Source: Fragilaria crotonensis (Eukaryota; Bacillariophyta; Fragilariophyceae; Fragilariales; Fragilariaceae). Taken from it: DNA of 62,388 bases. Location of the stretch: NCBI GenBank assembly GCA_022925895.1, contig JAKSYS010000354.1, positions 1 through 62,388 on the forward strand, in the 5' to 3' direction. The notes under the pieces are model-generated. The model saw only the letters and a list, made by a program, of their open reading frames with translations. It had not been told where the DNA came from and ran no database searches. How positions within the stretch are numbered: the stretch's first letter is position 1; every line of letters begins with the position of its first letter. Shown here piece after piece: positions 22,784-34,026 of this stretch. Both the position numbers and the translations under genes were made by a program.

Positions 22784-24694
22784 AGGAGGAAGAATTCCTC
22801 GCATCAATTGCCATTGAATGCATCACACAGCCATGTCAGCAGAAGTCCGCCATGTGCTATCACTGACCAAACGTTTATGCCACTTGGCCGCTTGTGACCA
22901 TCACTGCACTTTGTTGTTTGATGATAAGTTGGTTACAATTAATCCACTGAGTCATAGTTGACTGGTCCCCAATTTTCAGCATACTGTCAGCCGTGGCATC
23001 TGGTGATCATGGAGAATGTAGTACTCTGCAAGTGCAAGCTTTGCATTCACCTTTGCTCTGATGCCAGCACAAACTTACGGCCTTCAAAACCAGCAAAAGA
23101 ATACGCCTACTGTACTATGTCCTCTTTATTTATTCTATAAGGTTTTGCCAATCTGTTAAGGAGCGGAAGAATGTTTCAAAAGAGGCAGAGTAGTAGTTGC
23201 TTGAATAACTTAAGACTGATCGTAGTAAATGTCTGATAAAAAATGACATCATCCTTCTTGTTGGAGTTGAGTTAATCATTGCGCTGTTCAAGATAATGCA
23301 TAAATAATCAAGCATTTCACATGACATTGACAGCACAGCATGCTACTACTGTGTGATACCTGGTGATGATGCCCCCAATCCTCTATTTTGGACACAGTAT
23401 AGCAAACTACTAAGGAGGACAAACTGAAGGTCATGCTTCAGTTGATGGGACACCAAAGTGCAGGACAAAGGTTTGAGGCTGTCTGCCTACTTGTGATGAA
23501 AAGAACCAGCAAACAGCCCTGAAGAATTCCTTTGTCTTATGGGATGAAGCCATAGCCACACTAGTCTCTGATGAGAACACAATGCTTGGTTCTTCAGAAG
23601 AAAGACAAAAGCAAGCTGTATTACTAGTACATGGTCTTACATTTTCACATCTATTAATTTTTATCATTTATGATCATATGGTCACTATGGTGCCACACCG
23701 GCTTGATGGCAGGCGGCTTTTGTTTTCATAAATGCTACCTTCTTGCATACCACTCCAGAAATTGATTTCAAGCAACATGGGGAAAAGGTTGTAACTTCAG
23801 AATTGAAATTCCACCACTTTTTCACCATCACTTTGACTGTCAAGGATTGACCACCATTTTTAATACTGCGTTGTGTAGGGGTGGAAAAGTGCCACGCCAC
23901 CGTTGTTTTCGGTAGTTTCTCAGCCCTTAAATTCGGGAATATTCCAGAAATTGAGAAAAAACCGGAAAATCTGCACTTCACCCATCGAAGCATGAAGAAC
24001 ACACCGATGTCCTCCAAGTACTGTAATCGAGTACATTAGAAGGCACACGAGGATGAAAATGTCTTGGTCGTGCATCTTGATTCTTGATTCATGCGTTATT
24101 TAAGTTTTCGGAGTACTGGTACTCCGAGTACGACGAAACAGGTACAGGAGAATACCGTTTAATTAAAGACCACCAGGCCAAAAGGAACACATATAAAATG
24201 GCGTTCTGTTGTTCTGTTCGCATCCGTCGCAAAGCTTGTAGAGAAGTTCTACGTACAGTTCAGTACTTTTTTACTGTGTACTAGTAGCCGAGACATTCTT
24301 GTAGTACGATAGGTATGACAGTGGACTACACATCAACGATGACACGATGACCAATGAGGTGTATTGTCCGAAGTAAATAAATCCATGCCTGTTGGCTGTT
24401 GGCAACATAGAATCTAGTAGCATTGCGGATTAGGAAATGACCAATGACCAATGACACATAATTGTGACGCGAACCCAAAGGAAGACAATCCCGTTTCACT
24501 GGTCACAAGACTGAACGGCTCTATAGGTCATTTCAACATTTCAACTGTTTCGCCTTCAGCGAACCAGTCACGTTTTTTTCCTACTCTGAGCTCTGAGTAC
24601 GATGTTTTGCACTTCGCACTGCATCACACAGAACATTATTACACAATGAACACGCAAAATGACGGCCTTCTGAGCCCTTCCTACGAATACCAGA
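22784..24694. other. Intergenic DNA, no gene recognised
   Basis: Several frames of 60-110 codons on both strands show no family feature and are treated as chance. Host-type GTAC words appear from about 24,100 to 24,320. Confidence 0.4.
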
Positions 24695-25288
24695 ATGAGA
24701 TCAGATTTTTCTCTGATGCAACGATTATGTGGCACAAGCAGAACACCAAGAACGAAGAGACGTGTACCTGTTCTTGACACCAACAACGTTGACAGATTCC
24801 AGAGATCCATGTCCACGAATTTGAATGATTCAACGACAAGCTTCGCAGAAATGGAGGCTTACAGCATCAGAATCAACACCAGTGACAATGATGATGTCAT
24901 GGGCGCACAGGATGCTTTGGATGACTCTTCCAAATCAGGTTTCGATCCTATTTCGGTGGCAAGCGTCGTTGGTGATAAAGAAGAATTCAGGAGACTGCAA
25001 GAAGATTTGCGAAACAGTCGCATGATTACTGGTATTGGAACTCAACAAATTTTGAATAAGTACATCGAATCAAGGCGACTGGTTGTTGAGGAGAAACGTC
25101 AGAACGATGAAGAGTTAAGTAAAGTAAAGTGTTTTGAGGATCCTCGACAATCAAAAATTACGATGGGTGATACTTGGAAGAAGAGAATGAGCAGCTTGCG
25201 TGCATTGCCTTTGGGAAATGATTCTAACGAAATGGGCGTGATCGCAACATTGAATCGGAGAGTCAATTCCCTTCGTTTCGATCGATGA
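24695..25288 (+). CDS. Hypothetical protein, 197 codons
   Basis: An intact frame rich in Ser, Asp, Asn and Arg. The N-terminus is basic, the middle is acidic and Ser-rich, and the C-terminus has a likely helix around ESRRLVVEEKRQNDEEL and ends RVNSLRFDR. There is no signal peptide, membrane segment or recognised domain. The first ATG is used; the Met at MSTNLNDSTTSF (codon 39) is an alternative start. I do not recognise the gene; the low-complexity but uninterrupted frame and codon use like its neighbours support a real host protein. Confidence 0.5.
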   Translation: MRSDFSLMQRLCGTSRTPRTKRRVPVLDTNNVDRFQRSMSTNLNDSTTSFAEMEAYSIRINTSDNDDVMGAQDALDDSSKSGFDPISVASVVGDKEEFRRLQEDLRNSRMITGIGTQQILNKYIESRRLVVEEKRQNDEELSKVKCFEDPRQSKITMGDTWKKRMSSLRALPLGNDSNEMGVIATLNRRVNSLRFDR

Positions 25289-26106
25289 ATGAACGACTTC
25301 CCCACATTTTTCAGTCTTAAGTCAAATGTAAGAACTACCACTGTATGTTAGGTTCATTTTTGCCTTGCACCAAGCTTGTCATACCGTCTTCCTCGGAATA
25401 GACAAGAGCAGATTACAAGGACCTTCGAGTCGAATCGCAATCGCATGTATTCTCTCTCGAATCAGCAATCCCCCTGTTGCCGCGTGAACATCTCTTAAAG
25501 AGAAAACTCAAAAAGGATGAAATTCTACCGTTTGTATTCAGTGTCAACAATAGAGTCGTACTCGGAGCACAGCGTTCTTGCGTCTTTTTCAAAGGTAGCT
25601 ATGCGCATTGCTATCTTCGTTGAATTTACAGCCATGTGCCTACTTGCACGACACCTCTTCCTTGCGCCCAGCAGATCATACTGTATACTGTATACCCTGG
25701 TACTTGTACTCTACACTCCAGTACACGTGAATGCCACAAGCCTCAAGCATCACACTTGCTACTTTATGCACTACTGTATTACATACAACCAACGCGTATA
25801 GTCTACCGAAGCTGCGAATGTTGTGGAAGTAAGCCTTGTCGTGCCTCGCGCTACTGGCTACTACTAGTAGCGAAATGTCACGAGAATTGCCTATGAATAT
25901 ATGCTTGCTATGCAAGAGCAGTACAAGTACTTCTACTGGTACCGGTACTCTACTCGCAAACGGAGTTCTGGAGTACTCGAGTACTGTACTCAGTACGACG
26001 TACAGTACATGATTATCATCATCCTACCGGTAGTCTACTCCGAGTAGACTATTACCAAAAACACAACGCGCCACCAATCCATCATACTGAACACTAATGA
26101 TGGACA
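25289..26106. other. Intergenic DNA upstream of PGAM5
   Basis: No gene seen. From 25,675 to 26,050 the sequence is dense in GTAC, AGTACT and CCGGTA palindromic words, the strongest example of this signal in the window, and it ends about 60 bases before the PGAM5 ATG. Confidence 0.5.
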
Positions 26107-27267
26107 ATGGCATTCTCAGCATCTCTTCTCCGACATGCCCGTCATGCTACCATCTTGTCAGGAGGAACAAGTTTCCTTTTTTATTGCAGTTCAATGGAAA
26201 TGACGACAAAGTGCGAACAACAAGAACAACAACGTGTCGTTTCTGTGAAAGGTAATGTCAGCAAGGATGCCAATGGCCATGCTACCAATGGCGCCAGCAG
26301 GGTGAAGGACGACAATTCCGACGACGCAAGGATTGAGGAATGGTATGCCAATATTTTCCCCAAGCGTCAATTGTACGTTCCTACCAAGGAGTATCCACTT
26401 TGGGATGCCAATTGGGATCACAAACAGCCAACGCCACTTGCCGATAAGGAGGAAGAACGGAAGAAGCAGCGAGACATTCGAAAGTATGGCACCACTCGTC
26501 ACATTATTCTCGTCCGACATGGCCAGTACGACGAAACACACAAGGAAGATGAAAAACGAATCTTGACGTCGTTGGGTAGAGAACAGGCTGATCTGACGGG
26601 GAAACGGATTGCCGAAATGATTCGAGGTGAAATGCAGAGTCATGATAAAACAACAACAACAGCTACTACTGGTGCTACATCGGAACATCATGGAGCCGAG
26701 TGTACTAGTAGTCCCTGTCGCGTCAAGATATTACGCGTCAGTAATCTGGCAAGGGCGAAAGAAACGGCCGATATCATTGCACGGCATCTGGATGACAGTG
26801 TGGATATTGGATCACCAGATCCGCTCTTGAATGAAGCACGACCATGCCATACAATACCAGGATCCAGAGCATCACCGTCCGCAATTCAGAAAACAGATGA
26901 AGGCCATGCACAAGTGGAAGCGGCGTTTCGAAAGTATTTCTATCGATCTGATTATTCTGACCCAAAAGACAACGAACAACATTTGGATTCGACGACAACG
27001 CCTGTCGACAGCAATGACAGTCCTCAACCAACTGAAACCCACGAATTCGAAATTGTCGTTTGTCATGCCAATGTAATTCGATATTTCTTGTGTCGCGCTT
27101 TGCAGTTGCCACCGGAAGCATGGTTGCGATTTTGCAATTTCAATTGCAGCTTGACCTACTTGACGATTCGTCCCACGGGGTCCGTCAGCTGTCGCATGTT
27201 TGGTGATGTGGGTCATTTGCCCTATTCCAAATGCACCTTCTCCCAACATCACGGATTCAATTGGTAA
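26107..27267 (+). CDS. PGAM5: PGAM5-like mitochondrial Ser/Thr phosphatase
   Basis: A member of the histidine phosphatase (phosphoglycerate mutase) superfamily, PGAM5 branch. These proteins are mitochondrial protein phosphatases rather than glycolytic mutases. The catalytic RHG motif is at residues 137-139 (HIILVRHGQYDE), followed by LTSLGREQADLTGKRI, the Arg of SNLARAKETADII, the Glu of LLNEARPC (243), and the second catalytic His in VVCHANVIRYF (320). The PGAM5-specific block WDANWDHKQP precedes the domain, and FCNFNCSLTYLTI plus GDVGHLP follow it. The N-terminus is short, basic and weakly hydrophobic (MAFSASLLRHARHATIL), as expected of a mitochondrial leader. A Thr/Glu-rich insert lies at about 180-205. 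Intact, 386 codons, no intron seen. Confidence 0.93.
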   Translation: MAFSASLLRHARHATILSGGTSFLFYCSSMEMTTKCEQQEQQRVVSVKGNVSKDANGHATNGASRVKDDNSDDARIEEWYANIFPKRQLYVPTKEYPLWDANWDHKQPTPLADKEEERKKQRDIRKYGTTRHIILVRHGQYDETHKEDEKRILTSLGREQADLTGKRIAEMIRGEMQSHDKTTTTATTGATSEHHGAECTSSPCRVKILRVSNLARAKETADIIARHLDDSVDIGSPDPLLNEARPCHTIPGSRASPSAIQKTDEGHAQVEAAFRKYFYRSDYSDPKDNEQHLDSTTTPVDSNDSPQPTETHEFEIVVCHANVIRYFLCRALQLPPEAWLRFCNFNCSLTYLTIRPTGSVSCRMFGDVGHLPYSKCTFSQHHGFNW

Positions 27268-28219
27268 CTTGGCACCGTTAGGATCATGACTTGGATTGTG
27301 AATTGTGAGCCTGCCAACTGTTAGACTACTTGTACCTGGCACCGGTATTCGAGGCAATACATGTACAGTAGCATGAGGAGTTGAAAGTTGGAATTTTACA
27401 TGCACTGAAAAAAAGGGGGTGGCAGTACTGTAGTATTGTGTACTAGAGTACCTGGTACCGGATACAGGGGCAGTATTTGAAGTTGCGATGCAAAATGCAA
27501 ATTGATTCGCCAGAATTGGAAATCGTGCCCGTAAATTTCCGTTAAATATCCACAATACCATAAACTTTTTTCAAACGAGCGATCGGACAAAGGTTCGGGA
27601 AGATTCGGATTCATCCAATATGGGAGAATATTTTTTGGGGCATCTGGAATCTCTCCATGTCATGGTCTGAATGAAAGACGTTGAAAATCGAAAAAGAACC
27701 CGATCCTCCCGTATAGAAAACGGTCCAACGGAAACGACCGAAGCATATGGAAAAAATCACTCTTTTCTCACTCGCAAAAACACACACTTTCTTGCACGCA
27801 TTTCAATCTCATCCACTCTTTTGGTCATATCATTTATCTCGATTGTCCTCTTTAATACCTCTTCTGAGAATCGATTCTAAATATGTGTGAGTTCGATTCT
27901 GATTCAAGCATGCAGGGTTTGACATTTGACATCCAAACTTGGTGCAAAGGGAACATAACTCCAATTCATATATCTGTTGATGTCAGTGGGGTTCGTTTGT
28001 GACTTGTGACTCTAATGCCAAGATAGATGATGCGTTTTGCTTTCCTGTTGAGCATATCATTTCATGTATTGACTCTCACGTTTTAATCTTTGCATTCGAT
28101 TCATCACATTCCACATTCATCCATCTTTTGTTGTACAATTCATTCACTGACACGTTGTTCTGTCATGATTGCCATTTCATGTACCGTCTCACTGATGGGG
28201 ATGTCACATTTGTATTGAT
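27268..28219. other. Intergenic DNA between PGAM5 and the three-exon gene
   Basis: No convincing gene. A 69-codon frame at 27,671 (MKDVENRKRTRSSRIENG) might be an upstream exon of the following gene, but I see no well supported splice junction linking them. Confidence 0.4.
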
Positions 28220-29440
28220 ATGTACAATGATACAGCTACTGCTGGTGTGCCGTTGCTAGGTACTGGTGACACTTGGCTCTCTCGATTGCAAGAGGCAATT
28301 GGACCCTCAGGGTATGATAGCAGTCATCGCCGTTCGGTTCAAACAGTGGTTCTCTATGAAGCTGTAAGTGAAATACAACTAATCCGAGTATACTCTAGGG
28401 AGGTAGATATTTCCACTGTCGGTGTCGTGTGTCTTGTGTTACTCTACCTCACACCAGTGTCAAACTTCGTGTCAATGTCTCACATTTCTTACTCTTGCTT
28501 GTCCATACCTTCATCCTTCCTACGAAATACTATTCGATTCACCATACACCAAATACAGAATCGATGCATCGCTGATGCCTTGCCACACTTGAGGCCATTT
28601 CAGCGCAAGGTGGCATACATTGACATGGCGAATGCCTTGCTCGATTCCATCAATTTCATCCCACCTCATCAAAGACTCGAAATCTTTTGGCGCACGGGAA
28701 CCAGCAAGGAACCCATGAATGCCGACACAGCATGGAAGAGACGCAAGTTATTGACCAAGGATATTGAACGAATCAAGGATGCAGTCACCGACCGTGCGGC
28801 GACCTCTGGACTTTCCCACGAAGATGCTATTGATAGCTACCTTCAGAATGAGCTTGTAAGTACATTCTGTTCACTTGGTGGTGTTGCAACATGGTGAAAC
28901 GACTCACATTTTCATGTACAGGAAACATCCCCCGGCGGAAGCGTTACTGCCACAATCAAGGCATGGAGTCAAGCTCACAACAATGCCATTATGTGTTATC
29001 GCATGTACTACCGTGGTGCCACCCTCGATCCGACCTTTCCACCTCCCAATCCACCCAAACCAATTCGGATCGTGACAGATAAACACCTTGGTTCACCCAC
29101 AGCTCCGTATTATTATCCTCAGGGACAGTCGCAACCACTACCAACTACGAGTGCCCCTCCTCCTCCTGTCCCCGTGCATCCAGCGGCTGCGGCTGTAGCT
29201 GCTACAGCAGCAGCTGCAGCCACTACTGCCAAGGCACAACCAGCAATTCTTGATATTCATGATCGAGGTCGGTTGTTGGAAGAAGTCAAGGAACATTTGG
29301 AATTGCTCAAGCAATTTGAGGGGATTATTCCAGATGAAGAAATTGCATCACGCAAGAGAGAACTCTTTCTGGCCCTACCACTTCCACCTCCACCAGCTGC
29401 AAAGCGTTCCAAGAAGGATGACGAGTTGTTGACTCTTTAA
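28220..29440 (+). CDS. Hypothetical three-exon protein with Ala/Pro-rich linker
   Basis: Exon 1 (28,220-28,363) ends before GTAAGT; exon 2 (28,559-28,855) is bounded by AATACAG and GTAAGT; exon 3 (28,922-29,440) follows TGTACAG. All junctions are phase 0, and introns are 195 and 66 nt. The product has about 319 residues: a helical N-terminal half (DALPHLRPFQRKVAYIDMAN, LLTKDIERIKDAVTDRAAT), then ATIKAWSQAHNNAIMCYRMY, an Ala/Pro-rich linker, a helix (RLLEEVKEHLELLKQFEG) and a basic end (AAKRSKKDDELL) that could be a nuclear signal. I do not recognise the family. The start at 28,220 is provisional, because GATACAG just after it could instead be an acceptor for an upstream exon. Confidence 0.65.
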
Positions 29441-29990
29441 GAGTGTGTTGTTGTTCGAGAGCAATTTCTTTTTTGTTGGCAAGTTTGGATTTGTCAAGAG
29501 AGAGAGAGAGAGAGAGAGCGAACGGTTGAATGGGGAGAGGCATATTACTACTAGTAAATTGAATGTATAGGCGTAACAGATTATCATTGGATACCGTGAA
29601 TTGTTTTACGAATGGCATGGTGCGAGTACTCCTCACCTCACATGCCCTCACTTTGGATTGCAGTCGAATGGACTTGTCAAACAGATACAGACGTTGTTGT
29701 TGCTTCTACGGTACACAACACGTAGTTGGAAACCATTTGACAGGCTCACTTGGTACAGGCGACCCAAAGATACAGCAGGAATAGTCAATCGATTGAAAAA
29801 ATACTCAAAGAGTGAAGTTGCACGAACGGAAGTTTCGAGACGACAAAGTCTACCCCCTTTTTCCGCTCGTGCCTTTGTTGATGATCTAAAAATCTGTTCA
29901 AGGCTTCCACTTCGTCTGAATTGGATGTAATGGCAAGCAGAATTAATCTCTTTTGGGAAAAAAATAAATATTGTTATATGGCAGCTATAT
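29441..29990. other. Spacer between convergent genes
   Basis: About 550 bases between the convergent three-exon gene and phosphoglucomutase gene. It contains only an (AG)n tract and no gene that I can support. Confidence 0.5.
29497..29518. repeat. (AG)11 microsatellite
   Basis: Eleven uninterrupted AG dinucleotides in the 3' flank of the three-exon gene. Confidence 0.9.
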
Positions 29991-32121
29991 TCAATACTTG
30001 CTCAAGACAGACAAATCGAGGCTGTTCGCGATGCGTTCATCAGATTGCAACAATTGCAAAAGGGGCCGAACGACAGTGTCACGAACTTGAGTCGCAGATT
30101 CACCCTCAACTTGCATGCTCACGAGTGGATCATGCAGCGACTTTCGCAACATGAAGAAACCACCATCATTGACCTTCTCGTTGTTGTCAGTTGTGGTGGA
30201 GGTACGAACCCGAAGACCTTCCAGATTTGCAGTATCGACGGTCCAAGTTTGTTGCAACTCGCACGATGATTCCACAGTTTGAATGAGTTGTTCAAACACG
30301 GTAGATGTTGTTGCCAGTGTTCCATCCATGACAGCGAGACGAAATTCTTGTGTTTCGGGCATTTCCTTGAGCTCAGCGATAAGTTGCAACAAATCAGCAC
30401 CCTCTTGCTGTTGTTGCTTGACCTTGGCCAAGAGTCCAAGGACCTTGACGGCAGTGTAGGTTCCATCATCAAGATAATCATTCTCACGCATAGCACAATG
30501 ACCAGACGTTTCGATGGCAACTTCCGCATTGGCTGTCCCACTTTCAGTGATTTCCTTCGCTTTGGAAATGACATTGGCGTATCCCTTGAGGTATCGTACG
30601 TGTGTCAGTCCCAAGTGCCCTTCCAAGAAATCTTGCAATCCCTCGCTCGTGACCGAATCTGTCACAAACGTACAACCAGGAGACGCTTGACTGAAGATCA
30701 CACCCAACAAGGCAATGAGACGATTGCGATTCAATGGCTCGTAATTGCCATTTGCCTTGTTATTGTTTCCTCCTCCAGGAACAATGAACCCACTGCGATC
30801 GGCATCGGTATCGAGCATAATGCCGAGATCTGCCTTGGTTTCTTGACAGATGCGGATCGTGTCATCGACCATGGCCTTGGATTCGGGATTGGGAACACCA
30901 CGCAAAAAGGCAGCATCGTGCTCGACACCAATCGATGCGGACATGTCGGCACCGAGGTCTTGGAGGACAGTATGAAAGAACCCACCAGAGCCATTTCCAG
31001 AATTCAATACAATTTTGAGTCCCTCCAGAGGCTTGTCGGTGGATGATGTTTCTTTTTGAATCGCCTTGGACAAGTTTGCACCGTATAATGGCATGTAGTC
31101 AACCTGAGTGGGATGAAAAAAAGGCGAAAAGTGTGAGACGCTGGAAATGAAATGACATAATCGTAAAAACAAAAAGATGACAAGAACGTACATGCTGAGC
31201 ACAAAACACACCACCCTCACCCGACGACGGCGGAATCATCCCCGATGATTGTTGCAACAAGGAATTGGCATGTTCCTTGGCCAAGGAAATTAATTCTTGT
31301 ACATCAGTTTTAGTAAATCCACCTTGGCCGGCAACAAAGAATTTCATTCCATTGCGATCCACAGGAAGATGCGATGCTGTCAACATGACGGCGGCATCGC
31401 ACAGGTCCGTGCGACAAAAGTCCATCATGCTGGGAGTAGTGGCGATTCCAGTATAGACCACTTCAATTTTGTATTTGTTTTTGTTGACGTTGTTGCTCAT
31501 GGTGGTTGAACTATCGGAACAGGAAGAACAACCTCTTGAAAAGGCATCCGCCAATCGTGGTCCATGAGATCTGGGATCTGTTCCAATACAAATTCGAATC
31601 GTATTTTCCTCGTCATTGCTAGTGGTCTTTGTGCTCTGGAATCGTTCTTTCATCATTTCAGCAAATGCATAGCCCAAACAATGCGCGGCCAATGGGGTCA
31701 GCGGTACTGCCTTGTTATTGTTATCAAAATTGGAAGCAGTAATGGCTTGTGCGACAGCGGCAAAATTTCCAACTCGTGGATGATCCACAAACTTTCCACG
31801 AATATCACTTCCATTGGCAAGTCCATCTAAACTCTTGAGTACAATGGATAGCGACGGAGGTGTATTGACCGAATCCACATCGGAAGCCAAAAATGCATGA
31901 CTTGTTGTTGAAGTCAAGTACAGTCGGGACTGTGACTGCTGTGGAGTTAACGATGATGGTGATGACTGGCGTCGAACCCTTTGCTTTGTTGTTGTTTTTA
32001 TTGCCACCGTCGTCGTTGTGAGCTTGTGTATAGGTAGTGGTTGCAGGTGAAAGCTGACTGTTGTTGTTGCGAACGTTGATAGCAAGAGAGCAACGGGGAG
32101 ACAAATGTGACGACGCATCAT
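29991..32121 (-). CDS. Phosphoglucomutase/phosphomannomutase, probably plastid-targeted
   Basis: An alpha-D-phosphohexomutase that interconverts hexose 1- and 6-phosphates. Two exons: 32,121-31,192 and 31,103-29,991, split by an 88-nt phase-0 intron (GTACGT..CACTCAG). The product has 680 residues. The phosphoserine loop is TASHLPVDRNG (Ser about 250), the metal loop is DTDADRSG (about 408-413), the sugar-binding loop is ETSGHCAMREN (about 508), and GSDIRG (about 104) marks domain 1. The N-terminus has a hydrophobic signal (ICLPVALLLSTFATTT) followed by VSF at 22-24, resembling the diatom cleavage site with Phe that precedes a Ser/Thr/Arg-rich plastid transit peptide, here seen to residue 70. 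Whether glucose or mannose phosphate is preferred cannot be told. Its 5' side faces the composite transposon 680 bases away. Confidence 0.92.
31104..31191 (-). other. Phosphoglucomutase intron
   Basis: An 88-nt GT..AG intron in phase 0 with a T-rich stretch before the acceptor (TTTTTTTCATCCCACTCAG). It is supported by the two flanking frames, which join into one protein. Confidence 0.85.
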
Positions 32122-32789
32122 ATTGCAGACTGCAGATTATACACCTGATGATGATGGATGACTACAATGTCAGTATTGATTGTTGCTATTCCGATGTTGT
32201 CGCTGATGGCTGATGGCTGATGGGTTGAAAGTTGAAAATAGTGTATTTTCTAGAAACGCACAATAGGTGCACAGCATGCAGATTCGCTGAAAACAGAAGA
32301 ATCTGTGTCGGCCAGTTTTTTATGTGGCTGGCTGGGTGACAACTTAAAATAGAGAGGGGGTTGCACTTGTGACAGAGAGGGTTCGCATCTGTCCCCTCTA
32401 AAAGTCTAAAAAACAGAATACAAGGCGTATAGTGATGTTCAGTAGAAGGTGTCCAGTACCAGGACTGTATCATACCAGGTAGGTCTGTAACCTTGTGAGT
32501 CACAGTACACAACAGCTTACAGTTAAATTATACTGGCTTCTACTGTAGTACTACCGTATGCATGAAAGGTACCTCTGTACTGTGGTGCTGTCGTCTCATA
32601 AATTAGGGGGGGGGAAATCCGTACAGTACATGGAGACACTAAAGTACCGGTACTCAGTGTATGGTACAAGTACCTTTCTAGCCTACGACATATACCGGTA
32701 CTAGTACCAGTAGCCTCCGTGGGCGGGGCCTCCCATCGATCATCGTCGTGTATGATGCGTCATTGCATCATAAAATACCATCCAAGCAC
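32122..32789. other. Intergenic DNA upstream of phosphoglucomutase
   Basis: It holds the phosphoglucomutase promoter region and, from about 32,440 to 32,720, the GTAC-word signal. No gene seen. It ends at the target duplication of the composite transposon. Confidence 0.5.
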
Positions 32790-32798
32790 GACACAAAC
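32790..32798. other. Left target site duplication (GACACAAAC)
   Basis: The 9 bases GACACAAAC directly precede the left terminal repeat and recur directly after the right terminal repeat at 50,283-50,291. Nine bases is the usual duplication length of Mutator-like elements. Confidence 0.93.
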
Positions 32799-32875
32799 GG
32801 GAGTGCCTAATGCGCTTAGAATTAATGCGCTTATAAAGCACTAGCACCAATCAAAATCGTCCGAAACGTCATCAT
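32799..32875 (+). repeat. Left terminal inverted repeat, 77 bp
   Basis: It matches the reverse complement of 50,206-50,282 and of 40,722-40,798 at 76 of 77 positions (A instead of T in CACTAGCACC). It contains a 10-bp direct repeat, AATGCGCTTA, twice, 19 bases apart start to start, a plausible transposase-binding pair. Confidence 0.93.
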
Positions 32876-33116
32876 CGCAGTTTAATTTTGTGCGACCCCC
32901 TGCTAGTTTTAAGTCATGTGGGTCACATTGATTCTGCCGTTGGCCCAATGTGCGAAATCATTAGCGTACTGCAGATCACGTGTTGGAGTACACACGATCA
33001 AAACCTCCAGAATTACATATTACACATATATCTGCAGTATACATTATAGTACATAGCATACTCGGAGTTCGGAGTCTTCTCGGAGTGCAAAATTTAATTC
33101 GACCGACAGTGTGAAT

Positions 33117-33855
33117 CAGGGTTGGGAAAAACCACTACTCATTATTTTGCCGAAAGTGGTTTTTGCAAAAACCACCCAAAAACCACCGAAAAACCACCCA
33201 AAAACCACTAAAACCACTTGAAAAACAACTTTACGTGTTAAAATCACGTAGTAACGACTTCCCACGTAGAGAAGGTACCGTCGTTGTCGTAGCAGTGACA
33301 GCAAAAATCACCGGCATACTAGTTGATGATTTGCATTCAACACAGCCACCATAACTCCATACATTATCATGCTGTGAATCATGAGATTGGCAACCACTGT
33401 CAATTCCATCAATATCAATGGATTGGGCAAGATTTCTTATCAAATCATGCGGTAATTTGCAACTAAATGCTGCCATCATGACGGTTCATCATTGCCAGGC
33501 TTCATCTTCACTCTATTGGCAGCATTTGAATGGACAAGTGTTGGAGGTTGTGTGAAAACACGTGAACACAATGATGCAAGAAATGTGATCAGTTAAACTC
33601 TCTGTGGCGCGTGGTCATTGAACAGGTGAGTTACAATGTCTACGTACAATGTACTATGTATTTGTACTGACACTACTGGTACTGTGTGTCAGTATGACGG
33701 TATGGGCCTCACTTTACGTACGAGGTCTGCTATTTAATTAGCAAAAACCACTTTTTAGCTCGAACAAGAAAAACCACTTAAATTTTGGGAAAGTTGTTTT
33801 TGGGGGTTTAAACCCAAAAACCACTTCGAGCAAAAACCACACCTTGCCAACCCTG
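33117..33855. mobile_element. hAT-like non-autonomous element (MITE), 739 bp
   Basis: The ends are CAGGGTTGG..CCAACCCTG, flanked by the 8-bp direct duplication GTGTGAAT (33,109-33,116 and 33,856-33,863). An 8-bp duplication with CAGGGTTGGC-like ends is the hAT pattern. Both subterminal regions are packed with AAAAACCAC words in direct and inverted sense. It encodes no transposase. It lies inside the composite MULE, so it inserted there or was carried in. Confidence 0.88.
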
Positions 33856-34026
33856 GTGTGAATACATCAAGGTCTGTAAATGTAGTATATGTTCCACTGT
33901 GCGTTGTGAATTTTTGGAATGTGTGCTCTGCTTCGAGTACAAATTATTTATGTTCCATAAATTTGTTTGCATGCTGTACTTCTTGGTCCTCATTGTTGTT
34001 GCTGCTTTTGCTCATCCTTTTGGTAC

